This document shows, one piece after another, positions 18,193 through 26,324 of a stretch of 64,000 bases of DNA. Made by a program: the position numbers and the translations under genes. The notes beneath the pieces are model-generated. The model was not told the DNA's origin. It ran no database searches and saw nothing but the letters and a program-made list of their open reading frames with translations. Source of the stretch: Candidatus Woesearchaeota archaeon (GTDB taxonomy: Archaea > Nanobdellota > Nanobdellia > Woesearchaeales > JABIAG01); NCBI GenBank assembly GCA_018653365.1, contig JABIAG010000001.1, positions 514,951 to 578,950 on the forward strand, written 5' to 3'. Within the stretch, counting starts at the first letter, position 1; every line of letters begins with the position of its first letter.

Positions 18193-18690
18193 TTATTTAA
18201 TATCAACAAATACTGTGTCAGTTATAGTTCCATTAACTGAATTGCTCATTACAACTTGTCCAATTTGCATTGTACATGACCTTTGACCGGTTGCTTCTGT
18301 ACCTTCAACTTCAACTCTAACTGGCAGTTCTTTAACAGTACCTGCAGCAATAGTCATAGCTGGTGCAGTAAAAGTACCACTTGCTAAATTACTTGGTGCA
18401 CAAGTAAAACTTATTGCAGAAGCATTGACATCATCGACTCCAGCATTATAAACACTAATAGCCATTGTTCTAACCTTATTCTTTTCTAAAGACAAAGTAC
18501 TAACGCCACCAGGTAAAACAATCGGTTGAGAAGCAGTAGCTTCTGGAGTTTCCTCTGTAGTACCAATTTGGCCAGAAACATCCCTAAATTTACTAACAGC
18601 AAAACCAATTACTAATCCCAAAATAGCTAGAGCAATAATTAAAATAACAATAGCATTAACAGAAAGTTCTAAGCTCCCTTTTTTATTCAT
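18193..18690 (-). CDS. pilin-like protein
   Basis: The start is ATG 18690 (MNKKGSLELSVNAIVIL), eight bases after GAGGTGG; the ORF track's 18699 start lies within that site. The Lys-Lys-Gly head and hydrophobic helix match the 17037 protein almost residue for residue, so the two are paralogues. The 165-residue product has a beta-rich exterior domain ending in TDTVFVDIK, paralleling RTVFIEVE of the paralogue. A small membrane protein follows in the operon. Confidence 0.75.
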   Translation of the reverse strand: MNKKGSLELSVNAIVILIIALAILGLVIGFAVSKFRDVSGQIGTTEETPEATASQPIVLPGGVSTLSLEKNKVRTMAISVYNAGVDDVNASAISFTCAPSNLASGTFTAPAMTIAAGTVKELPVRVEVEGTEATGQRSCTMQIGQVVMSNSVNGTITDTVFVDIK

Positions 18691-18823
18691 TATATCCACC
18701 TCTCATGTTTAATAGTTCAAACTTGATACTCCATAATTAGAGAAATAATATATAAATGTTTCGTTATAGTCAGAGCATAAGAAAGAGTAAACTTTATAAA
18801 CCGGATCTAAGTTTTGCTTTATT

Positions 18824-19456
18824 ATGGCAAAAACAAGGAAGTTTTCAGCATACAGAAGTTTAGACAAACCATATACTCGTACTTCAAAGTATCGGGCTAA
18901 ATCTTATATTCGTATGACAAAAAATCCTCGAATTGTAAGATGGCACATGGGAAGTCCACAAAAAAAATATGCTTACGTTTACAAATTAATTTCTAAAGAA
19001 GCACTACAAATAAGAGATTTAGCAATAGAGAGTTGTAGAACAGTAGTTAATAGACATTTAGAAAAATATATTGGAAAAGAAAATTACTATTTACACTTAA
19101 GACTATATCCTCATCACATAATTAGAGAACACGCACTAGCTTCTGGAGCAGGAGCAGATAGAATGTCCTCAGGAATGGCACGACCATTTGGAAAACCAGT
19201 ACACATTGCTGCACAACTAAAAAAACCCGGACAAACCTTATTTGAGGTATTTGTTAATAAATCAGGATTGGCTGAAGCAAAAAAAGCAATGAACAAAGGT
19301 AAAACAAAATTACCTGGAACTTACACAATCCAATTCGAAAAAGTAGAAGTAAAAGAAGTTACTGTTAAAGCAGCAAACAAAATCAAAGTACAAAAAGCTG
19401 TTGAAGAAAAAGCACAGGCTGTAAAAGCAGCAAAAAAAACTATTGCGGCTGAATAA
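18824..19456 (+). CDS. rpl10e: ribosomal protein uL16, archaeal L10e type
   Basis: This 210-residue large-subunit protein matches the archaeal/eukaryotic L10e form of uL16: KFSAYRSLDKPYTRTSK, the RLYPHHIIREHALASGAGADRM segment (quoted here as YPHHIIREH and GAGADRM), and GMARPFGKP. It lies near the peptidyl-transferase centre. A lysine/alanine-rich tail extends the C-terminus. A TATA element (TTTATAAACC) precedes the ATG at the leaderless distance. It converges with nog1 (17-base overlap). Confidence 0.96.
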   Translation: MAKTRKFSAYRSLDKPYTRTSKYRAKSYIRMTKNPRIVRWHMGSPQKKYAYVYKLISKEALQIRDLAIESCRTVVNRHLEKYIGKENYYLHLRLYPHHIIREHALASGAGADRMSSGMARPFGKPVHIAAQLKKPGQTLFEVFVNKSGLAEAKKAMNKGKTKLPGTYTIQFEKVEVKEVTVKAANKIKVQKAVEEKAQAVKAAKKTIAAE

Positions 19457-20339
19457 GTTCTAATTCCTTTTTTAATTCCACCAAACTTAATGGTTTATAT
19501 TTTTTAAATTCACTAACATCTTCTTGAACATCGGTCTTACTAACATATACTAAAACGGGTTTGTCTAATTTTTTAATTTTATTGTATAATGTTATTTGCT
19601 TTCCTAATTCTAAAGTTGGATCAAAAACAAATACAAAAGAGTTAGCTAAATACTTAATTGCTAACTCAGAAACTAGTTCGATTTTATTTGAAACCTCACG
19701 ATTTAGGGTTCCAGGAGTATCTAATAATTGAATGTTTTCCATGTAAGAAATGTTAATCCCCTTAGTTGTAAACGCATAAGGTTTAATATCTGGTTTACTC
19801 CCTGTTAACTTGAACAATAACGTTGTTTTACCCACATTTGGAAATCCAATAATACACACAGTGTTCATTGCGGTCTTAATCGTTGGAAACTGAGAAAAAA
19901 CCTTTCTAGATGCCTCTAAAATAGTTAGATTATCTTTAATTTGTTTGACAATAGAATTGATTCTGCCGTAAAATTCAGTTCTTAAAGAATTCAAACGTTT
20001 AGGTTCATCCGCATGAGTTTTTTTAAGTTTAATGGAGTATTGTTTGTGAAAAAAAGTTACTTTCTTTAATGCCCACGCCACACCACCTAAAGACTTCTTA
20101 ATGTCTGCATATTCTAGTGTTTGTTTGAACAATTCCTTATAAAATGGATCTAATTCATCAATGTTGGGATAGGTATTCATAATTTTTATTAGACGTGCAA
20201 TAACATACTCTTTAACCAAATCAATCTTATTTAGTTGTCGATCTTTTTGATTCCTAGAATTAATCTTTTGAGCACGCTTAAAAGCAGTATCAATAAATAC
20301 CTTATAATTCTCTATAGGTGGAACGTCTTTGAAAGCCAT
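19440..20339 (-). CDS. NOG1-type GTPase, ribosome assembly
   Basis: The 299-residue protein starts with the helical NOG1 N-terminal domain (FKDVPPIENYKVFIDTAFKRA) and continues with a GTPase domain: P-loop GFPNVGKTTL near residue 170, switch II LLDTPGT and a base-specificity motif VSKTD in place of NKxD. It lacks the long C-terminal extension of eukaryotic NOG1, as is usual in archaea. The role in 50S subunit maturation is inferred from the family. It faces the uL16 gene tail to tail. Confidence 0.9.
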   Translation of the reverse strand: MAFKDVPPIENYKVFIDTAFKRAQKINSRNQKDRQLNKIDLVKEYVIARLIKIMNTYPNIDELDPFYKELFKQTLEYADIKKSLGGVAWALKKVTFFHKQYSIKLKKTHADEPKRLNSLRTEFYGRINSIVKQIKDNLTILEASRKVFSQFPTIKTAMNTVCIIGFPNVGKTTLLFKLTGSKPDIKPYAFTTKGINISYMENIQLLDTPGTLNREVSNKIELVSELAIKYLANSFVFVFDPTLELGKQITLYNKIKKLDKPVLVYVSKTDVQEDVSEFKKYKPLSLVELKKELELIQPQ

Positions 20340-20373
20340 GAGCGTAAGAAAATGAATTGCTTAATTAATGTTC

Positions 20374-20724
20374 TTATTGTTTTCTTGAAGTGTTTGGAGT
20401 ATACGGTCTTCTCTGTAAAGTTCCTCGTATTTCGTCTGCGAGAGATACTCCTGCAGCATGTCGTACTTCACAAGAATATTGAGGGACAGAACTAGGTGTT
20501 CTTAAAGTAGAGGCCCTTCGATGATCACCTCTTGCTTGTCTGATTTCATCCCCTAAACTTATGCCCGCTGCTTGTCTTAATGCACAGGCATATATTGGTT
20601 TTGTTGTTTGCGGGGGCGGGTTAGTTGAAGAGGGATTTGAAAACTCTCTTGCGGATTGAGGTCTAGGTTGAACTGTTTGTGGGGGTACATTCCTATTTAC
20701 TAAACGTTTTAACCATGCTTTCAT
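20374..20724 (-). CDS. hypothetical protein with duplicated C-x-x-R-x-A-A-G motif
   Basis: The 116-residue protein is proline-, arginine- and serine-rich. It contains two copies of a roughly 20-residue motif: YACALRQAAGISLGDEIR and YSCEVRHAAGVSLADEIR, about 46 residues apart and separated by disordered sequence. The repeated unit (Cys, Arg, Ala-Ala-Gly, Ser-Leu, Asp-Glu-Ile-Arg) looks like a short helical binding motif. No family is recognised. It is upstream of nog1 on the same strand. Confidence 0.55.
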   Translation of the reverse strand: MKAWLKRLVNRNVPPQTVQPRPQSAREFSNPSSTNPPPQTTKPIYACALRQAAGISLGDEIRQARGDHRRASTLRTPSSVPQYSCEVRHAAGVSLADEIRGTLQRRPYTPNTSRKQ

Positions 20725-20887
20725 TTTAGTTCATCTCATTAAAATACTAAGATAATTTATGTTTTCCGTAACCATTTATAAAGCTAACTGATTTTTACCA
20801 CCTAACTGAGACAATGACAATAAATGATTCTTTTACAACAATATTTAAATAGGAATTCTTCAATAAACTTACTAGGAGGTAAAAAAT

Positions 20888-21124
20888 ATGGAAGAAGAAA
20901 TGAAAATGACAGACGAACAGGATCTAGAAATTAAAGAGCCCGAAGAAAACAAAGAAGAAGAGCTAAAACAACTAGAGACTGAAGGAATAGTAGAAAAAGA
21001 GCCAATTCACGTCGAAGAATTTGAACCAACACAAAAAGATGCTGAATCAGGATTTAAGAAATTTGTAATCGTTTCCATCATAATAATCATAATACTTTTA
21101 ATACTATTAATTTTTATTAAGTGA
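20888..21124 (+). CDS. acidic tail-anchored membrane protein
   Basis: The 78-residue protein is almost all glutamate, aspartate and lysine for its first 55 residues, then has one C-terminal helix (FVIVSIIIIIILLILLIFIK). With no other hydrophobic segment it should insert as a tail anchor with a cytoplasmic acidic arm. TAGGAGGT precedes the start. The stop overlaps the lgt start (GTGA), so the two are co-translated. Function unknown. Confidence 0.65.
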   Translation: MEEEMKMTDEQDLEIKEPEENKEEELKQLETEGIVEKEPIHVEEFEPTQKDAESGFKKFVIVSIIIIIILLILLIFIK

Positions 21125-21885
21125 AAATGTTTACACATACCCTAAACCCAATACTTTTACAAGTTGGGGCTCTGGAAATCAGATGGTACGGGCTAATGTA
21201 TGTAATTGCATTTATTATAACATACTTCTTTATCTTAAAATTCTCGAAAAAATTCGGATTAGAACTAAGTAAAGACGACGTGGGCGATTTTGTGCTGTAT
21301 TCTGTTGTGTTAATGGTTATATGTGCAAGACTCGTGGAAGTACTATTCTATAATCCAAGTTATTACTTTTCTGACCTTTCTAAAATATTTGCAATATGGG
21401 AAGGAGGGTTAAGTTTTCATGGTGGACTATTAGGCATAGTATTAGCAGGATGGTTATTCAGCAAGAAGAAAAAAATATCCTTCTTAAAATTAGCAGATCT
21501 AGTTAGTTTACCCGCAGTGTTAGGATTAATGTTAGGAAGACTAGGCAATTTCATAAATGGAGAATTAGTTGGAAGAATTACTTCAGTTCCGTGGTGTTTT
21601 AACTTCAGAGGATATGAAGGATGCAGACACCCCTCACAATTATACGAAGCAGGGAAAAATCTATTAATATTCTTAATACTATTTCCTATGACGGGAAAGA
21701 AAAAAGACGGATTTATATTCTTTTTATTTCTTATATTATATGCAGTTTTCAGGTCAATAATAGAACAATATTGGAGAATGCCTGCAAGATACATACTTGG
21801 TTTAACCGAAGGACAATTCTTAAACGTGTTTATACTAGTCATTGGACTAATTGGAATGTGGTGGATACATAGAAAAACTATTTAG
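21121..21885 (+). CDS. lgt: prolipoprotein diacylglyceryl transferase
   Basis: The 254-residue multi-spanning protein has the bacterial Lgt signatures in order: LEIRWYGLMY near the start, WEGGLSFHGGLLG (containing the essential His), GRLGNFINGELVGR (the Lgt signature) and HPSQLYEA. It transfers diacylglycerol to the lipobox cysteine in bacteria. The donor in an archaeon is uncertain. GTG 21121 overlaps the previous stop; ATG 21127 (MFTHTLNPILL) is the other option. Three lipobox proteins occur in the window. Signal peptidase II is not seen here. Confidence 0.93.
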   Translation: MKMFTHTLNPILLQVGALEIRWYGLMYVIAFIITYFFILKFSKKFGLELSKDDVGDFVLYSVVLMVICARLVEVLFYNPSYYFSDLSKIFAIWEGGLSFHGGLLGIVLAGWLFSKKKKISFLKLADLVSLPAVLGLMLGRLGNFINGELVGRITSVPWCFNFRGYEGCRHPSQLYEAGKNLLIFLILFPMTGKKKDGFIFFLFLILYAVFRSIIEQYWRMPARYILGLTEGQFLNVFILVIGLIGMWWIHRKTI

Positions 21886-22297
21886 GCCAATTACCCATAT
21901 CTGTATCAACAAAACCAGTTATTGCATGCTGTCTTTTACGCATATCTGGAAACCAAAACGGGTCTTCATTAGTATTTGTTGAACAAGCTTCAGTTAATGC
22001 GGTTTCAAACTCTAATTGAATTTCTTGAGATCTAGCAGGAGTGGGCCTGTACTCAGTACACATAACATGATCTTTAAGTCCTGGATGTTTATCATCTACT
22101 GCAAGAGCAACCAAAGAGGGATGCCAATACGGTTCTTCATCCTGACCAATTAAGGTCATTAACTTATTTTGAACAGGACAATTGCCAGTACTATAACAAG
22201 TTCCACAATAAGTACGAAAAAAAGGTTCAGACGTCTCACCTGTAAACTCTTGGTTGGGATGTCTTCTATAACCTGCCGGTAAATCTTCAGTATTCAT
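21878..22297 (-). CDS. hypothetical Cys-containing protein
   Basis: The 139-residue protein has a cysteine cluster CGTCYSTGNCP near residue 31 and single cysteines later (VMCTEY, EACST), which could bind zinc or an iron-sulfur cluster. It is acidic, proline-rich and lysine-poor. The 3' end overlaps lgt by 8 bases in the opposite sense. I recognise no family. Confidence 0.55.
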   Translation of the reverse strand: MNTEDLPAGYRRHPNQEFTGETSEPFFRTYCGTCYSTGNCPVQNKLMTLIGQDEEPYWHPSLVALAVDDKHPGLKDHVMCTEYRPTPARSQEIQLEFETALTEACSTNTNEDPFWFPDMRKRQHAITGFVDTDMGNWPK

Positions 22298-22381
22298 GTT
22301 TGTTAAAGAACATAACTAATTTATAAAGGTAACTACTAAAGAACAACTAAGCTTTTAAAAAACAAGTAGTTAACACTCTTA

Positions 22382-22915
22382 ATGAAACGCCGACAGAGTA
22401 TGTGCCTGACAGCAGCAGTGATTTTAGCAGGATGTAGTACTGTAAAACCTCCGATTAATAAACCTGAAAAATATTTCTTAATTCTTGGAACTGAGGGAGC
22501 AATGGCAACAATGTACAACTGCGTAACTGAATTAAATCCCGAACGACATTTAACCGTAATAGATGGATGGAGCATGCATTATCCCTCTGATCAGGAACCA
22601 ACAAGAAAAAACATGTTACGAACACTAAGAAGATTAGCAAAACAAGTCGACGCCAACGATTCATTTTATGTTTTTGTTGGAAGAGGAGTTTGGAATAAAG
22701 GATTGTTAACACAAGAAGAACTAGATTCATTACTTGACAAAATCCGACCTGAAGATGGATTACAATTCCAAATGCAATCAACAACAAGATGCTACATTCG
22801 CAAAAAAAGTGTTGGCCAAGGATGGTATGACTGGAAAAGAAGAAAAACTCTTAATTTTAAACATCACTCTCCAGCGTATAGAGAAAGAAATAGACGAAGT
22901 AATCAGAGAATATAA
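22382..22915 (+). CDS. putative lipoprotein with degenerate caspase-like pattern
   Basis: The N-terminus MKRRQSMCLTAAVILAGCS has a clear lipobox (LAGC). The rest (about 160 residues) follows the layout of caspase/C13-C14 peptidases: a first strand (KYFLILGTEG), PTRKNMLRTLRRLAKQ, then a strand NDSFYVFVGRG where active relatives have ..F.xSGHG. The catalytic histidine appears to be replaced by arginine, so this would be inactive. The family call is weak. The C-terminus is basic and may be disordered. A second frame (22734-22961) is a shadow. Confidence 0.5.
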   Translation: MKRRQSMCLTAAVILAGCSTVKPPINKPEKYFLILGTEGAMATMYNCVTELNPERHLTVIDGWSMHYPSDQEPTRKNMLRTLRRLAKQVDANDSFYVFVGRGVWNKGLLTQEELDSLLDKIRPEDGLQFQMQSTTRCYIRKKSVGQGWYDWKRRKTLNFKHHSPAYRERNRRSNQRI

Positions 22916-22979
22916 TTTTATCATTCTGAACACCCTCTTATCACAAATATTTATAAACTGATTATGTTCTCTGGAATAT

Positions 22980-23819
22980 ATGACAAAGTTAACAGAACAC
23001 ATAGAAAAAAAAGTAAGAAAAACAATCCGACAGTATAAACTTTTCAATCACAAAAGTAAGATTCTAATGGCAGTATCTGGAGGAAAAGACTCCACAGTTT
23101 GTGTGTATTTGTTGAAGAAGTTAGGGTATGATGTTGAAGCAATAACAATAGACGCATCAATTGGAGACTATACTGAAACAAACTTAAAAAATATTAAGAA
23201 AGTATGTAAAAAATACGAAATTAAACTGCACGTTATCTCATTCAGAGAAGAATTTGGAAAATCACTATGTTATATGCGAGATGTATTGCGCACTAAAGGA
23301 CACAAATACTCCTCTTGTATGCTGTGTGGGATACTTAAACGTTATTTACTAAATAAGTACGCTAGAGAATTAAAAGCAGATGTACTGGCAACGGGACACA
23401 ATTTAGATGATGAAGCACAAGCATTCTTAATGAACGTATTTAAGAACGATTTCTTCTTAGCAAAAAAGCAAGGACCTAAATCAGATCAGGTCTCAAAACG
23501 ATTTATACCTAGAGTAAAACCACTTTATTTAATTAGCGAAGAAGAAGCATTACAGTTTTCTAAACAAATGAAGTTCCCAGTAAAATATGGAATTTGTCCC
23601 TGTTCTGTTGGAGCCCATAGAAGAAAACACAAGAACATACTTGACGAATTAGAAAAGAAAAACCCTGGAGTAAAGTACTCAGTAATACGTTTCCAGGAAG
23701 AAATGAAACTTAAACTGAAAAAAGTAAAAAAAGCAAAAGTAAACTTATGCGAGTGTGGAGAACCTACAAAAGTAAAAATTTGCCGTGTATGTCAAATATT
23801 TAAAGAATTAGAACTTTGA
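22980..23819 (+). CDS. tRNA 2-thiolation enzyme, Ncs6/TtuA family
   Basis: The 279-residue protein has the PP-loop SGGKDSTV near residue 34, the iron-sulfur cysteines SSCMLCG and the matching CPCSVGAHRRKH, TGHNLDDEAQ for the nucleotide, and a C-terminal zinc ribbon (CECG...CRVCQ). In the usual N-terminal zinc position the ribbon is absent; here it is at the C-terminus. It activates tRNA by adenylation and inserts sulfur at U34 or U54. A TATA element (ATTTATAAAC) gives a leaderless start. The nearby sufS may supply sulfur. Confidence 0.9.
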   Translation: MTKLTEHIEKKVRKTIRQYKLFNHKSKILMAVSGGKDSTVCVYLLKKLGYDVEAITIDASIGDYTETNLKNIKKVCKKYEIKLHVISFREEFGKSLCYMRDVLRTKGHKYSSCMLCGILKRYLLNKYARELKADVLATGHNLDDEAQAFLMNVFKNDFFLAKKQGPKSDQVSKRFIPRVKPLYLISEEEALQFSKQMKFPVKYGICPCSVGAHRRKHKNILDELEKKNPGVKYSVIRFQEEMKLKLKKVKKAKVNLCECGEPTKVKICRVCQIFKELEL

Positions 23820-24373
23820 TTTTGTTGTAACATTTTAAGACGTTCAACTTCCCGGACATGATAATGGTATCTTGCAAGTACTGATTGAAAAAAAACAACT
23901 CTTTCTTGAGGCTGAGAAACATAATTTAATTTAATGCCTTCTTTCTTTCCACCAGTTGTTTCAATAATGATGCTTCCTGCACCAAATAACGCAGAAATTC
24001 CTTTTTTAGTATAATTAACCTTGACAATATTTGCCATGTCAACATCCTCTCTCTTAAAACCACAAGAACAAACAAGTTTATCAGAAAAAATATCCACCCT
24101 CTTCATAACTGCAGTAATAGTGTTGTAAAACGAAACAATAAACACTAAGAAAAAAATAACTACAACTAAATATTGCATAACCGTATCTGCACTAGCATTA
24201 AATCCTAAAAATTGTAATGATTCAAACACAATAGAAAAATCAACCAAAGTATTCACGATAAATAATGCACCAAGTAATATTAATGCGGGAAACGCCCACC
24301 CAATAAAAGAAGAGAGGAATCCCTTAAAACCATTAGATTCAATCTTACCAACAACTAAAGGTTCATTTTCCAT
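23792..24373 (-). CDS. membrane protein with bacterial PH-like domain
   Basis: The 193-residue protein has two or three membrane helices (AFPALILLGALFIVNTL, YLVVVIFFLVFIVSFY). A bPH2/YdbS-type domain follows, of which RVDIFSDKLVCSCGFKREDVDM is the first half and SIIIETTGGKKEGIKL the second. Such proteins are membrane scaffolds; the ligand is unknown. It converges on the Ncs6 gene (28-base overlap). Confidence 0.65.
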   Translation of the reverse strand: MENEPLVVGKIESNGFKGFLSSFIGWAFPALILLGALFIVNTLVDFSIVFESLQFLGFNASADTVMQYLVVVIFFLVFIVSFYNTITAVMKRVDIFSDKLVCSCGFKREDVDMANIVKVNYTKKGISALFGAGSIIIETTGGKKEGIKLNYVSQPQERVVFFQSVLARYHYHVREVERLKMLQQNQSSNSLNI

Positions 24374-24404
24374 AATAAGTTAATGAAGAATAGGTATATA
24401 AACT

Positions 24405-24713
24405 TTACTTATCAATCTCGGCCTTAATCTTCTTAAGAACTGCATCTAGAGCAAAATATAAATTACGATCTACAACTTGAGAAGCAAATACTTTTCCATT
24501 ATCAGTAACCTTAGCATGAAGTTCTACTTGCTTGTTTTCAGAACCAATATGTTTTAATTGTAAATGTAACTTTTCAAAATTAGAACAAGAATCTTTGAAT
24601 TTTCTAGCGTAATTACCAACAATCTTATTGATAACAACATTATTAATTTTCTCGACCTCACGAAACCCAGAAAGTTCTATGTTTCCACCCAAAGTAATTA
24701 CTTCATCTGTCAT
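24405..24713 (-). CDS. HPF/RaiA-like small protein
   Basis: The 102-residue protein reads as strand-helix-strands-helix. The end, VFASQVVDRNLYFALDAVLKKI, resembles the S30AE (hibernation factor) pattern in which a strand ends in an acidic residue before ..YAAID..vdKL. The preceding strands (LHLQLKHIG, VELHAKVTDNGK) also fit. This suggests a ribosome-associated or RNA-binding beta-alpha fold; the specific role is inferred. A TATA-like TTTATATATT gives a leaderless start. Confidence 0.6.
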   Translation of the reverse strand: MTDEVITLGGNIELSGFREVEKINNVVINKIVGNYARKFKDSCSNFEKLHLQLKHIGSENKQVELHAKVTDNGKVFASQVVDRNLYFALDAVLKKIKAEIDK

Positions 24714-24830
24714 AATTGATAATATGTGGACTTTAGAATATATAAAGTTTAGTTATATAGTTTCTATATATTTGCGGTTGAGTAAGATTTAAATACTAGT
24801 TGAAATATGGATGATAAAAGAGGTGAGTGC

Positions 24831-25535
24831 ATGGAACTAATATTAACAAAAAAACCAAAGAACGTAACAATAATTGAGGGCTTTCCTGGTTTTGGACTTG
24901 TTGGAACCATAACAACAGAATTTCTTACTAACCATTTAGAGTGTGAACCCATAGGACAAATAATAGTAAAAGATGTAGCACCAATAGTAGCAATTCATAC
25001 AGAAAAATTAGTTAAACCAATCTCTTTATTCTATAACAAAAAATATAATTTGTTGATTATACATTCAATATCTCCTGGAACAAAAGCAGAATGGAAAATT
25101 GGAGAGGCAGTAAGCCAAATTATAAAACAAACTCAAGCAAAACAAATAATAAGTTTAGAAGGAGTGATGAATCAAACTCAACCAAACGAAAACGTATTCT
25201 TTTATAGTAATAATGCTAGTGTTTCTAAAAAATTAGAATCATTAAAATTATTAAAAATGAAAGAGGGAATTGTAGTTGGAGTAACTGCAGCATTACTAAC
25301 AAATACTTCAAGTAATTTCTTAGCATTCTTTGCAGAAACACATACAGACATGCCAGACTCTAGAGCCGCTGCTCGAATGATAAAAGCATTAGATGTTTAT
25401 TTGGGGCTAAAAGTTGATTATAAGCCATTAATAAAACAAGCTGAACTGTTTGAAGCTAAAATCAAAAACATTGTTGAGAAAGGCAATGCCGCTGCAGTGG
25501 TTCAAAAAGAAAAACAGATTAGTTATGTTGGTTAA
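24831..25535 (+). CDS. PAC2-family proteasome assembly chaperone-like protein
   Basis: Start ATG 24831 (MELILTKKPKN) is preferred over 24807 because GAGGTGAG lies five bases upstream. The 234-residue protein shows the PAC2 features IIEGFPGFGLVGTIT at the start, LLIIHSI and the MPDSRAAARMI helix near residue 187. Archaeal PbaB-type members help assemble the 20S proteasome; that function is inferred. It converges on the 25532 gene (4-base overlap). Confidence 0.85.
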   Translation: MELILTKKPKNVTIIEGFPGFGLVGTITTEFLTNHLECEPIGQIIVKDVAPIVAIHTEKLVKPISLFYNKKYNLLIIHSISPGTKAEWKIGEAVSQIIKQTQAKQIISLEGVMNQTQPNENVFFYSNNASVSKKLESLKLLKMKEGIVVGVTAALLTNTSSNFLAFFAETHTDMPDSRAAARMIKALDVYLGLKVDYKPLIKQAELFEAKIKNIVEKGNAAAVVQKEKQISYVG

Positions 25536-25999
25536 ACTATTGTTACAAAGTTATATGTTTGGCTTAAATCACGTAATGCGTCGTCTAATTTGGCATTGGC
25601 AGTACTGATTCTGGAAAAATAATTATCTTTATGATCATTTAATAAAATTAATGAAACGCTTTTTGGAAATGTTCTTCTAGGAATAGCACTTAAACTTACT
25701 AATCTTGCAGATTTTAATAGTCCCATAAGACCCCTAAATTCCCTTGCATTACACCCGCCATTAAATGAAACAAAAAAGTCAACAGGAAATTGAGGTAAAA
25801 CTAATTGAACACTATCTCTTGTTAAAACATAACTTGTTTTAACCAGTTTTCTACGATCCTTTTTAAGCAAACAAAAAGAGTCAGAAAGAACTAGCTCAGT
25901 AGCTGTTGTTTTTTGAACTTCATATCCTTGATCGTGGGCATATAAAATACTTTTAACATGCCGTGTTAAAATATCTTCGGGGGTGTTTTCTAAATTCAT
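25532..25999 (-). CDS. hypothetical protein
   Basis: The track start at 26062 is upstream of the TATA element (CTTTATAAAATC on the minus strand), so ATG 25999 (MNLENTPEDILTRHV) about 25 bases further is the likely leaderless start. The 155-residue product is alpha/beta with arginines around an FNGGCNAREFRGLMG segment. I recognise no family. Its upstream region contains repeated TGCACA elements. Confidence 0.55.
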   Translation of the reverse strand: MNLENTPEDILTRHVKSILYAHDQGYEVQKTTATELVLSDSFCLLKKDRRKLVKTSYVLTRDSVQLVLPQFPVDFFVSFNGGCNAREFRGLMGLLKSARLVSLSAIPRRTFPKSVSLILLNDHKDNYFSRISTANAKLDDALRDLSQTYNFVTIV

Positions 26000-26324
26000 A
26001 TTTGTTGGTTTAAGGCGGATTTTATAAAGATTTTTAGCTTTGCACATTAACTCATAATGCACAAAAAGGGTTTAGAAGGGTTGTGCGTAATGGATTCAAA
26101 TAGTAACAAATAGTTTTTGTGCAAACCCAGGCAAGAGATTGCACAATAAGTCGATCTAATTGTTTTCATCAATTAAGAGAAAAAATCAAGTACTTTTTGA
26201 AAAAACGTCCGATTATTCGTTTAATAGTGGTTATACGTAATTAAATTTAATTTTCTCATCTAGAAAAAGGGAAGTTTCTCTTTAAGTTAGAATGGCAATT
26301 TCTTAAAAAGAAAGAGGAGTGTTA
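26000..26324. other. intergenic region with five TGCACA-type elements
   Basis: This 325-base stretch has no supported gene. Copies of TGCACA or its complement lie at 26041, 26059, 26082, 26118 and 26140. The last two form a stem (TTGTGCAA/TTGCACAA over a 14-base loop). Towards 26,300 TTTCTTAAAAAGAAA gives a T-rich minus-strand signal just downstream of the 26325 gene, probably its terminator. No tRNA or known RNA structure was recognised. Confidence 0.5.

Noticed and set aside
22734-22961. Second-frame ORF at the end of the 22382 lipoprotein, possible frameshift
   Set aside because: The main frame stays open to a plausible end and no conserved motif continues in the other frame.
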